Positions 19,627 through 27,016 of a stretch of DNA of 43,152 nt are shown here, in pieces (within the stretch, counting starts at the first letter, position 1; each line of letters opens with the position of its first letter). The stretch comes from Deltaproteobacteria bacterium Ga0077539 (GTDB lineage: Bacteria > Myxococcota_A > Polyangia > Polyangiales > Ga0077539). The stretch lies in the NCBI GenBank assembly GCA_001465015.1, contig LNEO01000087.1, positions 1 through 43,152 of the forward strand, given 5' to 3'. Below the pieces are notes generated by a model, which worked only from the letters and a program-made list of their open reading frames with translations, ran no database searches and had not been told where the DNA came from. Both the position numbers and the translations under genes were made by a program.

Positions 19627-19686
19627 GGTTGGAAGAAGACACGCCACGAGCTCACTCGGGCGCGTGTCGCCAACCGAAGGCGGAGC
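19627..19686 (-). repeat. palindromic 3'-end element, copy 3
   Basis: Identical to 97-156 over 60 bp. It lies 42 bases beyond the stop of the minus-strand dehydrogenase gene and faces copy 2, so each of the two convergent genes ends with its own copy. Confidence 0.8.
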
Positions 19687-19728
19687 GGCTTTCGTCGACC
19701 AGCGTCGCTCGGCGATCGCGCGACGAGA

Positions 19729-20775
19729 TCAGCGGGACGCGCGAGCGAGGCGCTCTTCGGCCATCCGGTCCGCGATGACGTGGGGCGAGACGCTCTCTTT
19801 GTCGGCGCGCTCGAGGACCGTGAGGATCGTGTCGTAGATGCCCATCACGCGGCGGCGGACGTTGGCCTCGTCGTAGCCTTTGATCTCCTCGGCGACGTTG
19901 CAGAGACCGCCAGCGTTGATGGCGTAGTCCGGCGCGTACGCGATGCCCTTTGCGCGGAGCGCGTCGCCGTGACGCGGCTCGGCGAGGACGTTGTTGGCCG
20001 CGCCAGCGACGATCTTCACCGAGAGGCGCGGGATGGTCTGATCGTTGATGCCCGCGCCGAGGGCGCACGGCGCGAACACGTCCGCTTCGACGTCGAGGAT
20101 CGCGTCGGTGCCGACGACCACAGCGCGAAACTCGTCCGCAGCGCGCGCGGTGCGCCCGGCGTCGACGTCACACACCGTGAGCTTCGCGCCGAGCGCGAAG
20201 AGCTCTTTGCAGAGGTAGTACCCGACGTGCCCGACGCCCTGGACCGTGACGTGCACTCCGTCGAGCGACGAGCGGCCGAGCTTGTGCTTCACGGCGGCTT
20301 CGATTCCACGACGAACGCCGAGCGCGGTGTACGGCGACGGGTCGCCCGAGCCGCCTTTGTCCTTGCTCACACCGGTGACGGACTTGGTCTTGGTGCGGAT
20401 GACGTCCATGTCCGCGGTGGCCGTGCCGGAGTCCTCGGCGGTGATGTAGCGCCCACCGAGGTTGTCGATGAAGCGCCCGAAGTCTTCGAAGAGCGCCACG
20501 CGATCGAACTCGCCCTTGGGGCGAATGATCACGCTCTTGCCTCCTCCCAGGTCGAGGCCCGTAATCGCTGCCTTGTAGGTCATCCCGCGCGCGAGGCGCA
20601 GGGCGTCGGTGAACGCCGCGCCCTCGTCTGCGTAGTGAATGAACCGGCAGCCGCCGAGCGCCGGACCGAGGCGCGTGTCGTGAATCGCAATGATCGCCGC
20701 GAGACCCGACGCCTCGTCGCGTCGCACGTGCACCTCGCCATAGCCGTAGCCGGTCATCCTCGAGAAAAGATCCAT
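19729..20775 (-). CDS. leucine dehydrogenase (Glu/Leu/Phe/Val dehydrogenase family)
   Basis: A 348-residue cytoplasmic enzyme. Amino-acid dehydrogenase features: RLGPALGGCR (35-44), catalytic lysines at 68 (MTYKAA) and 80 (GGGK), DMDVIRTKTKSVTGV, and an NAD-binding VQGVGHVGYYLCKEL segment. The length and motifs fit leucine/branched-chain amino-acid dehydrogenases, which reversibly deaminate Leu/Val/Ile with NAD+. A Shine-Dalgarno AAGGAG (20784-20789) lies eight bases before ATG 20775. The substrate within the family is inferred. Confidence 0.9.
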   Translation of the reverse strand: MDLFSRMTGYGYGEVHVRRDEASGLAAIIAIHDTRLGPALGGCRFIHYADEGAAFTDALRLARGMTYKAAITGLDLGGGKSVIIRPKGEFDRVALFEDFGRFIDNLGGRYITAEDSGTATADMDVIRTKTKSVTGVSKDKGGSGDPSPYTALGVRRGIEAAVKHKLGRSSLDGVHVTVQGVGHVGYYLCKELFALGAKLTVCDVDAGRTARAADEFRAVVVGTDAILDVEADVFAPCALGAGINDQTIPRLSVKIVAGAANNVLAEPRHGDALRAKGIAYAPDYAINAGGLCNVAEEIKGYDEANVRRRVMGIYDTILTVLERADKESVSPHVIADRMAEERLARASR

Positions 20776-20979
20776 CGCAGTTGCTCCTTCGCGTCGCGGG
20801 ACGGCGCGGTATGTACGGGGGCCCGTCCGACGCGGTCAAGCCCGTGTTTTCTGCGGATTTTGCAACGCTCTGCGTCACGCGCGTTGACCGGCGTACAGGG
20901 CTGCGAGAAGGTTGCGCCCTCGCCATTGTTACCGCGCGCTCATCGCCAACGAAACCAGGGCCGCCCCGCGCGGTGGTCC

Positions 20980-21624
20980 GTGACGCTCTGCGGTAGCGCA
21001 GCGTGGTGCGCCGCGGTGTCGCTGGCGCCAGCGATCAGCGCGGCGCAAGCGGCGCAGACTGATGGTGTTTACGGCAGGCTCCGGCGGGACACGGTCTTCG
21101 CGCTCGAGGCTGGAGGGGGCGTCGGGTTTGCGGGAGGCGAGGTTCGTCCTGCGTTCAGCGGGGCGTTTCGGGTACGGGCGCTGGACACGATCGGCCCGAT
21201 GATCGCCTATCAAAACGCCCCAGCCCTCACCGCGGGAGGGGCGCGTCAGGACGCCCTCGGGCTCGGGCTCGACCTGCGAGTTTTGACGCTGGGGCGAATC
21301 TTCACCGACAGCGAGCGCGGCCCGAGAACCCTGGATTTGTGGCTCGATTCGATCGGGCTCGAGCTCGGCGCGGCGTGGATGCGCCCCGGCGCTCCGTGGG
21401 GTCAGGGCTCGGGCATCGGGTTTTGGTTGGGCGGGGGCATGGAAGTTCCTCTGTTTTGGAGCGACGGCGACGCGTTTTGCCTTCGGCTGCAGGCACGTTG
21501 GGTCCATTCGCTCAGCTCCGACGCCCTTGCGTCGGGTCCCGCACAGGACGATGCAGTCTTGATCACAGCCAACCTGGTCGTCAGGCTGATGGCCAACCTC
21601 GGACACGTTCGGTCTCTTCGGTGA
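20980..21624 (+). CDS. putative outer-membrane beta-barrel protein
   Basis: About 214 residues from GTG 20980; TTG 20926 would add a basic N-region before the hydrophobic leader and may be the true start. The leader ends ISAAQA, a probable signal peptide. The mature part has alternating, Gly-rich beta segments (LEAGGGVGFAGGEVRPAFSG, GIGFWLGGGMEVPLFW, FCLRLQARWVHSL) and ends MANLGHVRSLR, which resembles small outer-membrane barrels, although the final residue is not aromatic. It sits just before trpS, with its stop overlapping a possible GTG start of trpS. The function is unknown. Confidence 0.55.
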   Translation: MTLCGSAAWCAAVSLAPAISAAQAAQTDGVYGRLRRDTVFALEAGGGVGFAGGEVRPAFSGAFRVRALDTIGPMIAYQNAPALTAGGARQDALGLGLDLRVLTLGRIFTDSERGPRTLDLWLDSIGLELGAAWMRPGAPWGQGSGIGFWLGGGMEVPLFWSDGDAFCLRLQARWVHSLSSDALASGPAQDDAVLITANLVVRLMANLGHVRSLR

Positions 21625-21632
21625 ACGCATTC

Positions 21633-22634
21633 ATGGCGCGCAAACGAATCCTCTCGGGCATGCAGCCTACGGGCGAGCTCCACCTCGGCAACTACCTCGG
21701 CGCGCTGAAAAACTGGGTGAACCTGCAGGCCGACTACGACTGCTTCTTCTGCGTCGTCGACCAGCACGCGATCACGGTCAGCTACGACAACAAGGCGCTG
21801 CCGAAGCTCGTCGACGACCTGGCCATCTCGTACCTGGCCGGCGGCGTCGACCCCTCGCGCTCGACGGTCTTCGTTCAGAGCGCGGTGCCCGAGCACACCG
21901 AGCTCGCGTGGTACCTGGCGACGGTCACGCAGTACGGCGAGCTCGGTCGAATGACGCAGTTCAAGGACAAGTCCGAGCAGACGGGCGCGGAGGCCGGCGC
22001 GAGCGCGGCGCTCTTCACGTATCCCGTGCTGATGGCGGCGGACATCTTGATCTACAAAGCCACGCACGTTCCGGTGGGCGACGATCAGACGCAGCACCTC
22101 GAGCTCGCGCGCAACGCCGCGCAGCGTTTCAACAGCCGGTTCAAGAAGGGCTTCTTCCCAGAGCCGCAGGGGCTCTACTCGGCCACGCCCAGGATCATGG
22201 GGCTCGATGGGCACAAGAAAATGTCCAAGAGCCTCGGCAATCACATCGGGATGCTCGAAGAGCCCAAGCCGCTGTGGAAGAAGCTCGCCGGCGCGTACAC
22301 CGACCCGCAGCGCACCACGCAGGACGAGCCCGGGCGCCCGGAGCTCTGCAATCTGTTCAGGATGCACACGGCGCTCACGGCGGCCGATCGACTGCCGGTG
22401 ATCGCCGAGCAGTGCCGGAGCGCCGCGTTCGGCTGTGGTCACTGCAAAAAAGAGCTCGAGGCCTCGCTCGACCGCGAGCTCGCGCCGATGCGCGAGCGCG
22501 CCAAAGAGCTTCGAGCGAACCCAGAGCGGCTGCGGGAGATCCTCGGCGACGGGGCGGCGAAGGCCCGCGCTGTGGCCCGCGAGACGCTTCGCGAGGTGCG
22601 CGAGCTGATGGGCATCAGGGGTCCTTCGCTGTGA
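21633..22634 (+). CDS. trpS: tryptophanyl-tRNA synthetase with a probable Fe-S motif
   Basis: A 333-residue class I synthetase. The HIGH-type motif is HLGN (17-20) and the KMSKS motif is at 196-200. It charges tRNA-Trp with tryptophan. Four cysteines at 239, 261, 268 and 271 (C-x21-C-x6-C-x2-C) closely match the C-x22-C-x6-C-x2-C set that binds a [4Fe-4S] cluster in Thermotoga maritima TrpRS, so cluster binding is inferred. ATG 21633 begins MARKRILSGMQPTGELHLGN as expected; GTG 21621, overlapping the upstream stop, is an alternative. The next gene's start overlaps its stop (GTGA). Confidence 0.95.
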   Translation: MARKRILSGMQPTGELHLGNYLGALKNWVNLQADYDCFFCVVDQHAITVSYDNKALPKLVDDLAISYLAGGVDPSRSTVFVQSAVPEHTELAWYLATVTQYGELGRMTQFKDKSEQTGAEAGASAALFTYPVLMAADILIYKATHVPVGDDQTQHLELARNAAQRFNSRFKKGFFPEPQGLYSATPRIMGLDGHKKMSKSLGNHIGMLEEPKPLWKKLAGAYTDPQRTTQDEPGRPELCNLFRMHTALTAADRLPVIAEQCRSAAFGCGHCKKELEASLDRELAPMRERAKELRANPERLREILGDGAAKARAVARETLREVRELMGIRGPSL

Positions 22635-23128
22635 ATTTGCTCTCGCGAGCGCGCCGCGCGCTGTGCGCGACGGCGCTCGCCTTGGCGATCGCGACGGCTC
22701 GGTGCGACCGCTCCAACGACGATTCGCCAGAAGACGCCCTGGCCTCGTGGGTGTCGCTCATGAACGGCTCGCGCGGCGACCCGAGCACACGTCGCGCTGC
22801 GTTCGATCTCTTGTCGCAACGCGCGAGAGACAACCTCGCTCGCCGCTCGGCGGTCGCTGCGCAGTTGAGCGGTCGTGAGGTCAAGCCGTGGGAGATGCTC
22901 GCGCCCGGACGGTTTGCGCTTCGCTTCTCGTTCGATCGACAGGGGCTTCGCTCGCGCGTCAACGGAGATCGCGCGATCGTCATCGCGCGCGGGCCCAGGA
23001 CCGAGGTGGCCGAGGTTCCGATGGTGCGCGAAGAGGGACGCTGGCGCGTCGATCTGTCGCTGCCAGAATCCGCTGGACCGCTGCGACTGCAAGGTTCACC
23101 AACGGAGCCGCGCACGCTAGCCAGGTGA
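22631..23128 (+). CDS. small exported protein of unknown function
   Basis: A 165-residue protein whose GTG start overlaps the trpS stop by four bases, so it is probably co-translated. It has a basic N-region, a hydrophobic stretch and a Cys at about 24 (ATARC), a poor lipobox, so a lipoprotein is possible but not certain. The remainder (DALASWVSLMNGSRGDPSTRRAAFDLLSQRA...) looks like an NTF2-like or DUF4878-type small fold, with VREEGRWRVDL near the end. This family suggestion is weak. Confidence 0.6.
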   Translation: MNLLSRARRALCATALALAIATARCDRSNDDSPEDALASWVSLMNGSRGDPSTRRAAFDLLSQRARDNLARRSAVAAQLSGREVKPWEMLAPGRFALRFSFDRQGLRSRVNGDRAIVIARGPRTEVAEVPMVREEGRWRVDLSLPESAGPLRLQGSPTEPRTLAR

Positions 23129-23320
23129 CAGAAGCTGCGCGCGCCGGCAGATCTCGCGCCGCGATTTTGCGCTCGGGCGCGGTGTGGTGGCATGAATGCC
23201 TTGCAGGGCTTCGGGCGCGCCTACTCTGGCGGAAGCGATAGGACGCTCCCGTGTAGACCTGCGCACAGCAGCGTCGCGCTCGCGCGTCGCTGACAGACGG
23301 CGCGCGTCCGCGCGCCACGT

Positions 23321-23325
23321 GGAGG
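23321..23325 (+). promoter_or_regulatory. Shine-Dalgarno GGAGG for the 66-residue gene
   Basis: A strong GGAGG is seven bases before GTG 23333, the main evidence that this short frame is translated. Confidence 0.6.
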
Positions 23326-23332
23326 TGTTGCG

Positions 23333-23533
23333 GTGTTGGGAACGATCACAGGAGCCAAAGTCTTCTCTGCCACTCGTGCCAAGGAGCGCGAGGAGCTCGG
23401 CGAGAACATCACGCGATGGCTGCGCTCGAATCCGGGCCTGCAAATCATCGACAAGATCGTCACGCAGTCATCGGACCACGAGTTTCACTGCCTCACGATC
23501 ACGCTCTTCTATCGCGACCTCGCCGCGGCCTAG
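23333..23533 (+). CDS. 66-residue hypothetical protein
   Basis: A short acidic/basic balanced protein (MLGTITGAKVFSATRAKERE...) with no signal peptide or membrane segment and regular alternation of helix-like and strand-like stretches. The central ENITRWLRSNPGLQIIDKIVTQSS followed by HCLTITLFYRD looks like a compact alpha/beta fold. The start is supported by a strong Shine-Dalgarno. It lies between the small exported protein and purB. I do not recognise the family. Confidence 0.6.
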   Translation: MLGTITGAKVFSATRAKEREELGENITRWLRSNPGLQIIDKIVTQSSDHEFHCLTITLFYRDLAAA

Positions 23534-23610
23534 CACCGAACGCTACGAGCGGGCGTCGCCGACGGGGGGGTCTCGGGAGGGAGATCGCGCGAGCGCGCGC
23601 TCTTGGTGTA

Positions 23611-23616
23611 TACGCT
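23611..23616 (+). promoter_or_regulatory. -10-like TACGCT for purB
   Basis: TACGCT (within TATACGCT) ends eight bases before ATG 23625, predicting a leader of about 2 nt. Confidence 0.4.
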
Positions 23617-23624
23617 CGCGCACG

Positions 23625-24929
23625 ATGATCCCGCGCTATACGCCCGCTGAGTTTGCACAGCTCTGGAGCGCCGAGCGGCGCCTCGCGATCTGGCTCGACG
23701 TCGAGCTCGCTGCCTGTGAAGCGATGGAGGGCGCGGGGCTCGTCCCCGCTGGCACCGCCGCGCAGATCCGCGAGAAGAAGCTCGTGCTCGACCCTGCGAG
23801 AGTCGACGAGATCGAGCAGACGACTCGGCACGACGTCATCGCGTTTCTCACGCACGTCGAAGAGCTCGCGGGGCCGCCGGCGCGCTGGCTTCACCGCGGC
23901 ATGACCTCGAGCGACGTGCTCGACACTTCGTTCGCGATGCTGCTCAGAGACGCGGCGGACCTGCTCGACACGCGCCTTCGCGGGCTCATCTTCGCGCTGC
24001 GAAAGCGGGTCGAAGAGCACAGGCGCACGGTGATGATCGGCCGGTCGCACGGGATCCACGCAGAGCCGGTGACCTTCGGGCTGGTGCTCGCGGGGCACTA
24101 CAGCGAGCTCGTGCGCGGGCTCGATCGCCTCGCCGCGGCTCGCAACGAAGTCGCTGTCGGGACGATCTCGGGCGCGGTCGGGACCATGGCGCACCTCTCG
24201 ACGGCGATCGAAGAGCACGCGCTCGCGAAGCTCGGGCTCAGGGTCGAGCCCGTGCCGACCCAGGTCGTTCCGCGCGATCGACACGCGGCGTACTTCTCGG
24301 CGCTGGCGGTGGTGGCGGCGGGCATCGAGCGCTTCGCAACCAACGTGCGCCACTGGCAGCGCACCGAGGTGCTCGAGGCCGAAGAGCCGTTCACCGCGGG
24401 ACAAAAGGGATCGAGCGCGATGCCGCACAAGCGCAACCCGATCCTCAGCGAGAACCTCTGCGGCCTCTCGCGCATGGTGCGCGCGTACGCCGGCGCCTCG
24501 CTGGAGAACGTCGCGCTCTGGCACGAGCGAGACATCTCGCACTCGAGCGCCGAGCGCATGCTCGCTCCCGACGCGACCGCGACGCTCGCGTTCATGCTCG
24601 AGCGCTGCCGAAAGCTCGTCGAGGGCCTCGTCGTGTACCCCGAAAACATGCGCACCAACTTCGAGAAGACCGGCGGCCTCTGGGCGAGCGAAGCGGTGCT
24701 GCTGGCTCTGGTGCACAGCGGAATGGCCCGGCAAGAAGCGTACGTATTCGTCCAGCGCAACGCGATGAAGGCCTGGCGTCACGAGGGGGACTTCAAGAGC
24801 AACCTGCTCGCCGACGCAGATGTCGTCTCCCGCATCGGCGAAGGGAAGGTGCGCGAGGCCTTCTCGCTCGAGCACGCGCTGCACAACGTCGACGCGCTGA
24901 TCGATCGCGCCCTCGCGCTCAAGGTCTGA
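23625..24929 (+). CDS. purB: adenylosuccinate lyase
   Basis: A 434-residue cytoplasmic enzyme of the fumarase/aspartase superfamily. The signature [11 protein letters not shown] begins at 262, and TSSDVLDT and [14 protein letters not shown] supply other active-site regions. It removes fumarate from SAICAR and from adenylosuccinate in purine synthesis. It is followed after 73 bases by the PurC-PurS fusion, whose SAICAR synthase makes its substrate, so the pair forms a consecutive-step unit. The start is set by [15 protein letters not shown], typical of bacterial PurB. Confidence 0.95.
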   Translation: MIPRYTPAEFAQLWSAERRLAIWLDVELAACEAMEGAGLVPAGTAAQIREKKLVLDPARVDEIEQTTRHDVIAFLTHVEELAGPPARWLHRGMTSSDVLDTSFAMLLRDAADLLDTRLRGLIFALRKRVEEHRRTVMIGRSHGIHAEPVTFGLVLAGHYSELVRGLDRLAAARNEVAVGTISGAVGTMAHLSTAIEEHALAKLGLRVEPVPTQVVPRDRHAAYFSALAVVAAGIERFATNVRHWQRTEVLEAEEPFTAGQKGSSAMPHKRNPILSENLCGLSRMVRAYAGASLENVALWHERDISHSSAERMLAPDATATLAFMLERCRKLVEGLVVYPENMRTNFEKTGGLWASEAVLLALVHSGMARQEAYVFVQRNAMKAWRHEGDFKSNLLADADVVSRIGEGKVREAFSLEHALHNVDALIDRALALKV

Positions 24930-24982
24930 GAGGCGCGGCTCGCGCGTTCGGAGCAAAGTCGTCTCCGCGCGGCTCGTCGTGA

Positions 24983-24988
24983 TAGCGT
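24983..24988 (+). promoter_or_regulatory. extended -10 TGA-TAGCGT for purC-purS
   Basis: The hexamer ends 14 bases before ATG 25003, giving a predicted leader of about 8 nt. It suggests the fusion gene can be transcribed independently of purB. Confidence 0.35.
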
Positions 24989-25002
24989 CCGGCACCCCGC
25001 CG

Positions 25003-26247
25003 ATGGTTGATGAAGCGCTGCTACGCAAGGCACTCAGGGTCCCGCTCGAGCGGACAGACTTCCCGTCGCTCGGACGCAAGTACGAAGGCAAGGTCCGCGA
25101 CTGCTACACAACCCCGGATGGTCGTCGAATCCTCGTCACGACGGACCGGATTTCGGCCTTCGATCGCGTGCTCGGAACGCTCCCGCTCAAGGGCCAGGTG
25201 CTCAACGCGATGGCGGCGTTCTGGTTCGACAAGACGCGCGACGTCTGTCCGAGCCATCTTCTGTCGGTGCCCGATCCCAACGTGATGATCGGCGTCGAGT
25301 GCGAGCCGCTGCCGCTCGAGGTGGTTGTGCGGGCGTACCTGACGGGCGTGACGTCGACGAGCATCTGGACCGCGTACTCGAGGGGTGATCGCACGTTTTG
25401 CGGGCACGCCTTGCCCGATGGGCTGAAGAAGAACGAGCCGCTGCCCGAGCCGATCGTGACGCCGAGCACCAAGGCCGAGAAGGGCGGGCACGATGAGAGC
25501 GTCTCGGGCGCAGAGCTCGTCGCCCGAGGAGCGATCTCGGAGGGTGATTTCGACGAGCTCGAGCGGCTCGCGCTCGCGGTGTTCGCGCGAGGCCAAGAGC
25601 ACTGCGCGAAGAACGGGCTCATCCTGGTCGACACGAAGTACGAGTTCGGCCGCGCGCCGGACGGTCGCATCGTGCTGATGGATGAGATCCATACGCCCGA
25701 CTCGTCGCGGTATTGGTTTGCGCAGAGCTACGAGGGTCGGCTTCGCGCTGGCGAAGAGCCCGAGTCCTTCGACAAAGAGTACGTGCGACGGTGGCTGGCC
25801 GCGCAGGGATTCACCGGCGACGGACCGATTCCGACGATCCCAGACGACGTCCGAGTCGAGGCGTCGCGCAGGTACATCGAAGCGTACGAGAGGGTGACCG
25901 GCACGACGTTCGTGCCGAACCTCGACGAGCCGCGCGAGCGCATCGCCGCCGCGCTCGAGAGAGACACGACCGGCGCGAGCGCGCCAGAGAAGAAAGGCAA
26001 CAGGACGACGATGCGAGCGCGAGTGTACGTGACGTTGAAGCGCGAGGTGCTCGACCCACAAGGCGAGGCCGTTCGCAAGGGGCTCGCCTCGCTCGGCGTC
26101 GAGGGAGTCAAGGACGTGCGCGTGGGCAAGGTCATCGAGCTCGAGATCGACGGCGACGAAGCGACAGCGCGGGAGAAGATCGAGAAGGCCGCGCGATCGC
26201 TGCTGGCCAACCCGGTCATCGAAGATTTCGAAGTCGTCCTGAAGTGA
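25003..26247 (+). CDS. purC-purS: SAICAR synthase fused to PurS
   Basis: A 414-residue protein. Residues 1 to about 310 are SAICAR synthase of the longer, yeast Ade1-like type (YEGKVRDCY near the start, [40 protein letters not shown]). After a short linker (about 315-336), residues 337-414 match PurS, the small structural subunit of FGAM synthase ([20 protein letters not shown]...[13 protein letters not shown]...). The frame is continuous with no frameshift. PurS normally partners PurL and PurQ, which are not in the window. Met337 with an upstream AGGA could allow internal initiation of free PurS. Confidence 0.92.
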   Translation: MVDEALLRKALRVPLERTDFPSLGRKYEGKVRDCYTTPDGRRILVTTDRISAFDRVLGTLPLKGQVLNAMAAFWFDKTRDVCPSHLLSVPDPNVMIGVECEPLPLEVVVRAYLTGVTSTSIWTAYSRGDRTFCGHALPDGLKKNEPLPEPIVTPSTKAEKGGHDESVSGAELVARGAISEGDFDELERLALAVFARGQEHCAKNGLILVDTKYEFGRAPDGRIVLMDEIHTPDSSRYWFAQSYEGRLRAGEEPESFDKEYVRRWLAAQGFTGDGPIPTIPDDVRVEASRRYIEAYERVTGTTFVPNLDEPRERIAAALERDTTGASAPEKKGNRTTMRARVYVTLKREVLDPQGEAVRKGLASLGVEGVKDVRVGKVIELEIDGDEATAREKIEKAARSLLANPVIEDFEVVLK

Positions 26248-26263
26248 CGCTGTCGGACGCTGC

Positions 26264-26938
26264 TCAGCCGTCGACGCCGAGGATGACCAGCAGCTCGTCG
26301 AACTCTTCGAGCACGTAGTCGGGGCGCGCTGCGACGAGCGAGTCGCTGTTTCCCATGCCAAACGTGACGGCGGCCGTGCGCATACCCGCGCGTCGGCCCG
26401 CGTGGACGTCTCGCAGGGTGTCTCCCACCATGAGCGCGCGAGCCGGCGCGACCTCGAGCGAGCGGCAGACCTCGATCAAGAGGTCGGGGGCGGGTTTGGG
26501 TGGGAGGGTCGTGCCTCCGCTGCCCTCGATCCGGTCGAAATAATGCGCAGCCTCCAGCACTTCGAGCACCTGACGCGCGACCGCGCTGCGCTTGGTGGTC
26601 GCAACCGCGAGCGGAATTCTCGGTCGAAGCGCCGCGAGCGCCTCCAACGTGTCGCGCACGCCTGGAAAGAGGGTGGTCCCCTGGTGCCCGTGCCTCTCGT
26701 ACTCCTCACGGTAGGCCTCGGCGAACTCGGCGTACTGCGCTGCGTCAGCGCCGGGCGCGATCGCGGCAAAAATCTCGTCGAGCGGGGAGCCGTCGACCAG
26801 CGCCAGCAGTCCGCTGGGAGGAGAAACGCGCACAATCGACAGCGCTCGCTCGATGGCCAGCGCGATGTCGCGGGCGCTGTCCGCGAGCGTTCCGTCCAGG
26901 TCGAAGAGGATCGCGTCGAAGGTGGGGGGCGCGTTCAT
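26264..26938 (-). CDS. HAD-family phosphatase (phosphoglycolate phosphatase-like)
   Basis: A 224-residue protein with HAD motif I FDLDGTLADS near 12-21, motif II VATTKRS, the motif III lysine in LPPKPAPD and motif IV VGDTLRDVHAGRRAG. The alpha-helical cap between motifs I and II matches the Gph/PGMB subfamily. Likely substrates are phosphoglycolate or other small phosphates; not resolved here. It converges on purC-purS (16-base gap) and diverges from the FHA gene. Confidence 0.88.
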   Translation of the reverse strand: MNAPPTFDAILFDLDGTLADSARDIALAIERALSIVRVSPPSGLLALVDGSPLDEIFAAIAPGADAAQYAEFAEAYREEYERHGHQGTTLFPGVRDTLEALAALRPRIPLAVATTKRSAVARQVLEVLEAAHYFDRIEGSGGTTLPPKPAPDLLIEVCRSLEVAPARALMVGDTLRDVHAGRRAGMRTAAVTFGMGNSDSLVAARPDYVLEEFDELLVILGVDG

Positions 26939-26962
26939 ACGTGCGAAAGTCTTACAGCACCC

Positions 26963-26968
26963 TTGACA
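26963..26968 (+). promoter_or_regulatory. -35-like TTGACA upstream of the FHA gene
   Basis: A consensus TTGACA in the divergent region between the HAD and FHA genes. No strong -10 is found at 17 bp; CGATAT at 26989-26994 is about 20 bp away, so this is tentative. Confidence 0.3.
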
Positions 26969-27002
26969 GTGATGGGTGCAAACAGGCTCGATATCGCGCA
27001 CC

Positions 27003-27008
27003 GGAGAG
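27003..27008 (+). promoter_or_regulatory. Shine-Dalgarno GGAGAG for the FHA gene
   Basis: GGAGAG lies eight bases before ATG 27017 and decides that start over longer upstream in-frame codons. Confidence 0.55.
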
Positions 27009-27016
27009 AGCGCGCG

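Noticed and set aside
26011..26247. Separate purS gene
   Set aside because: The frame is continuous with purC without a stop, so it is annotated as a fusion; internal initiation at 26011 is only noted as possible.
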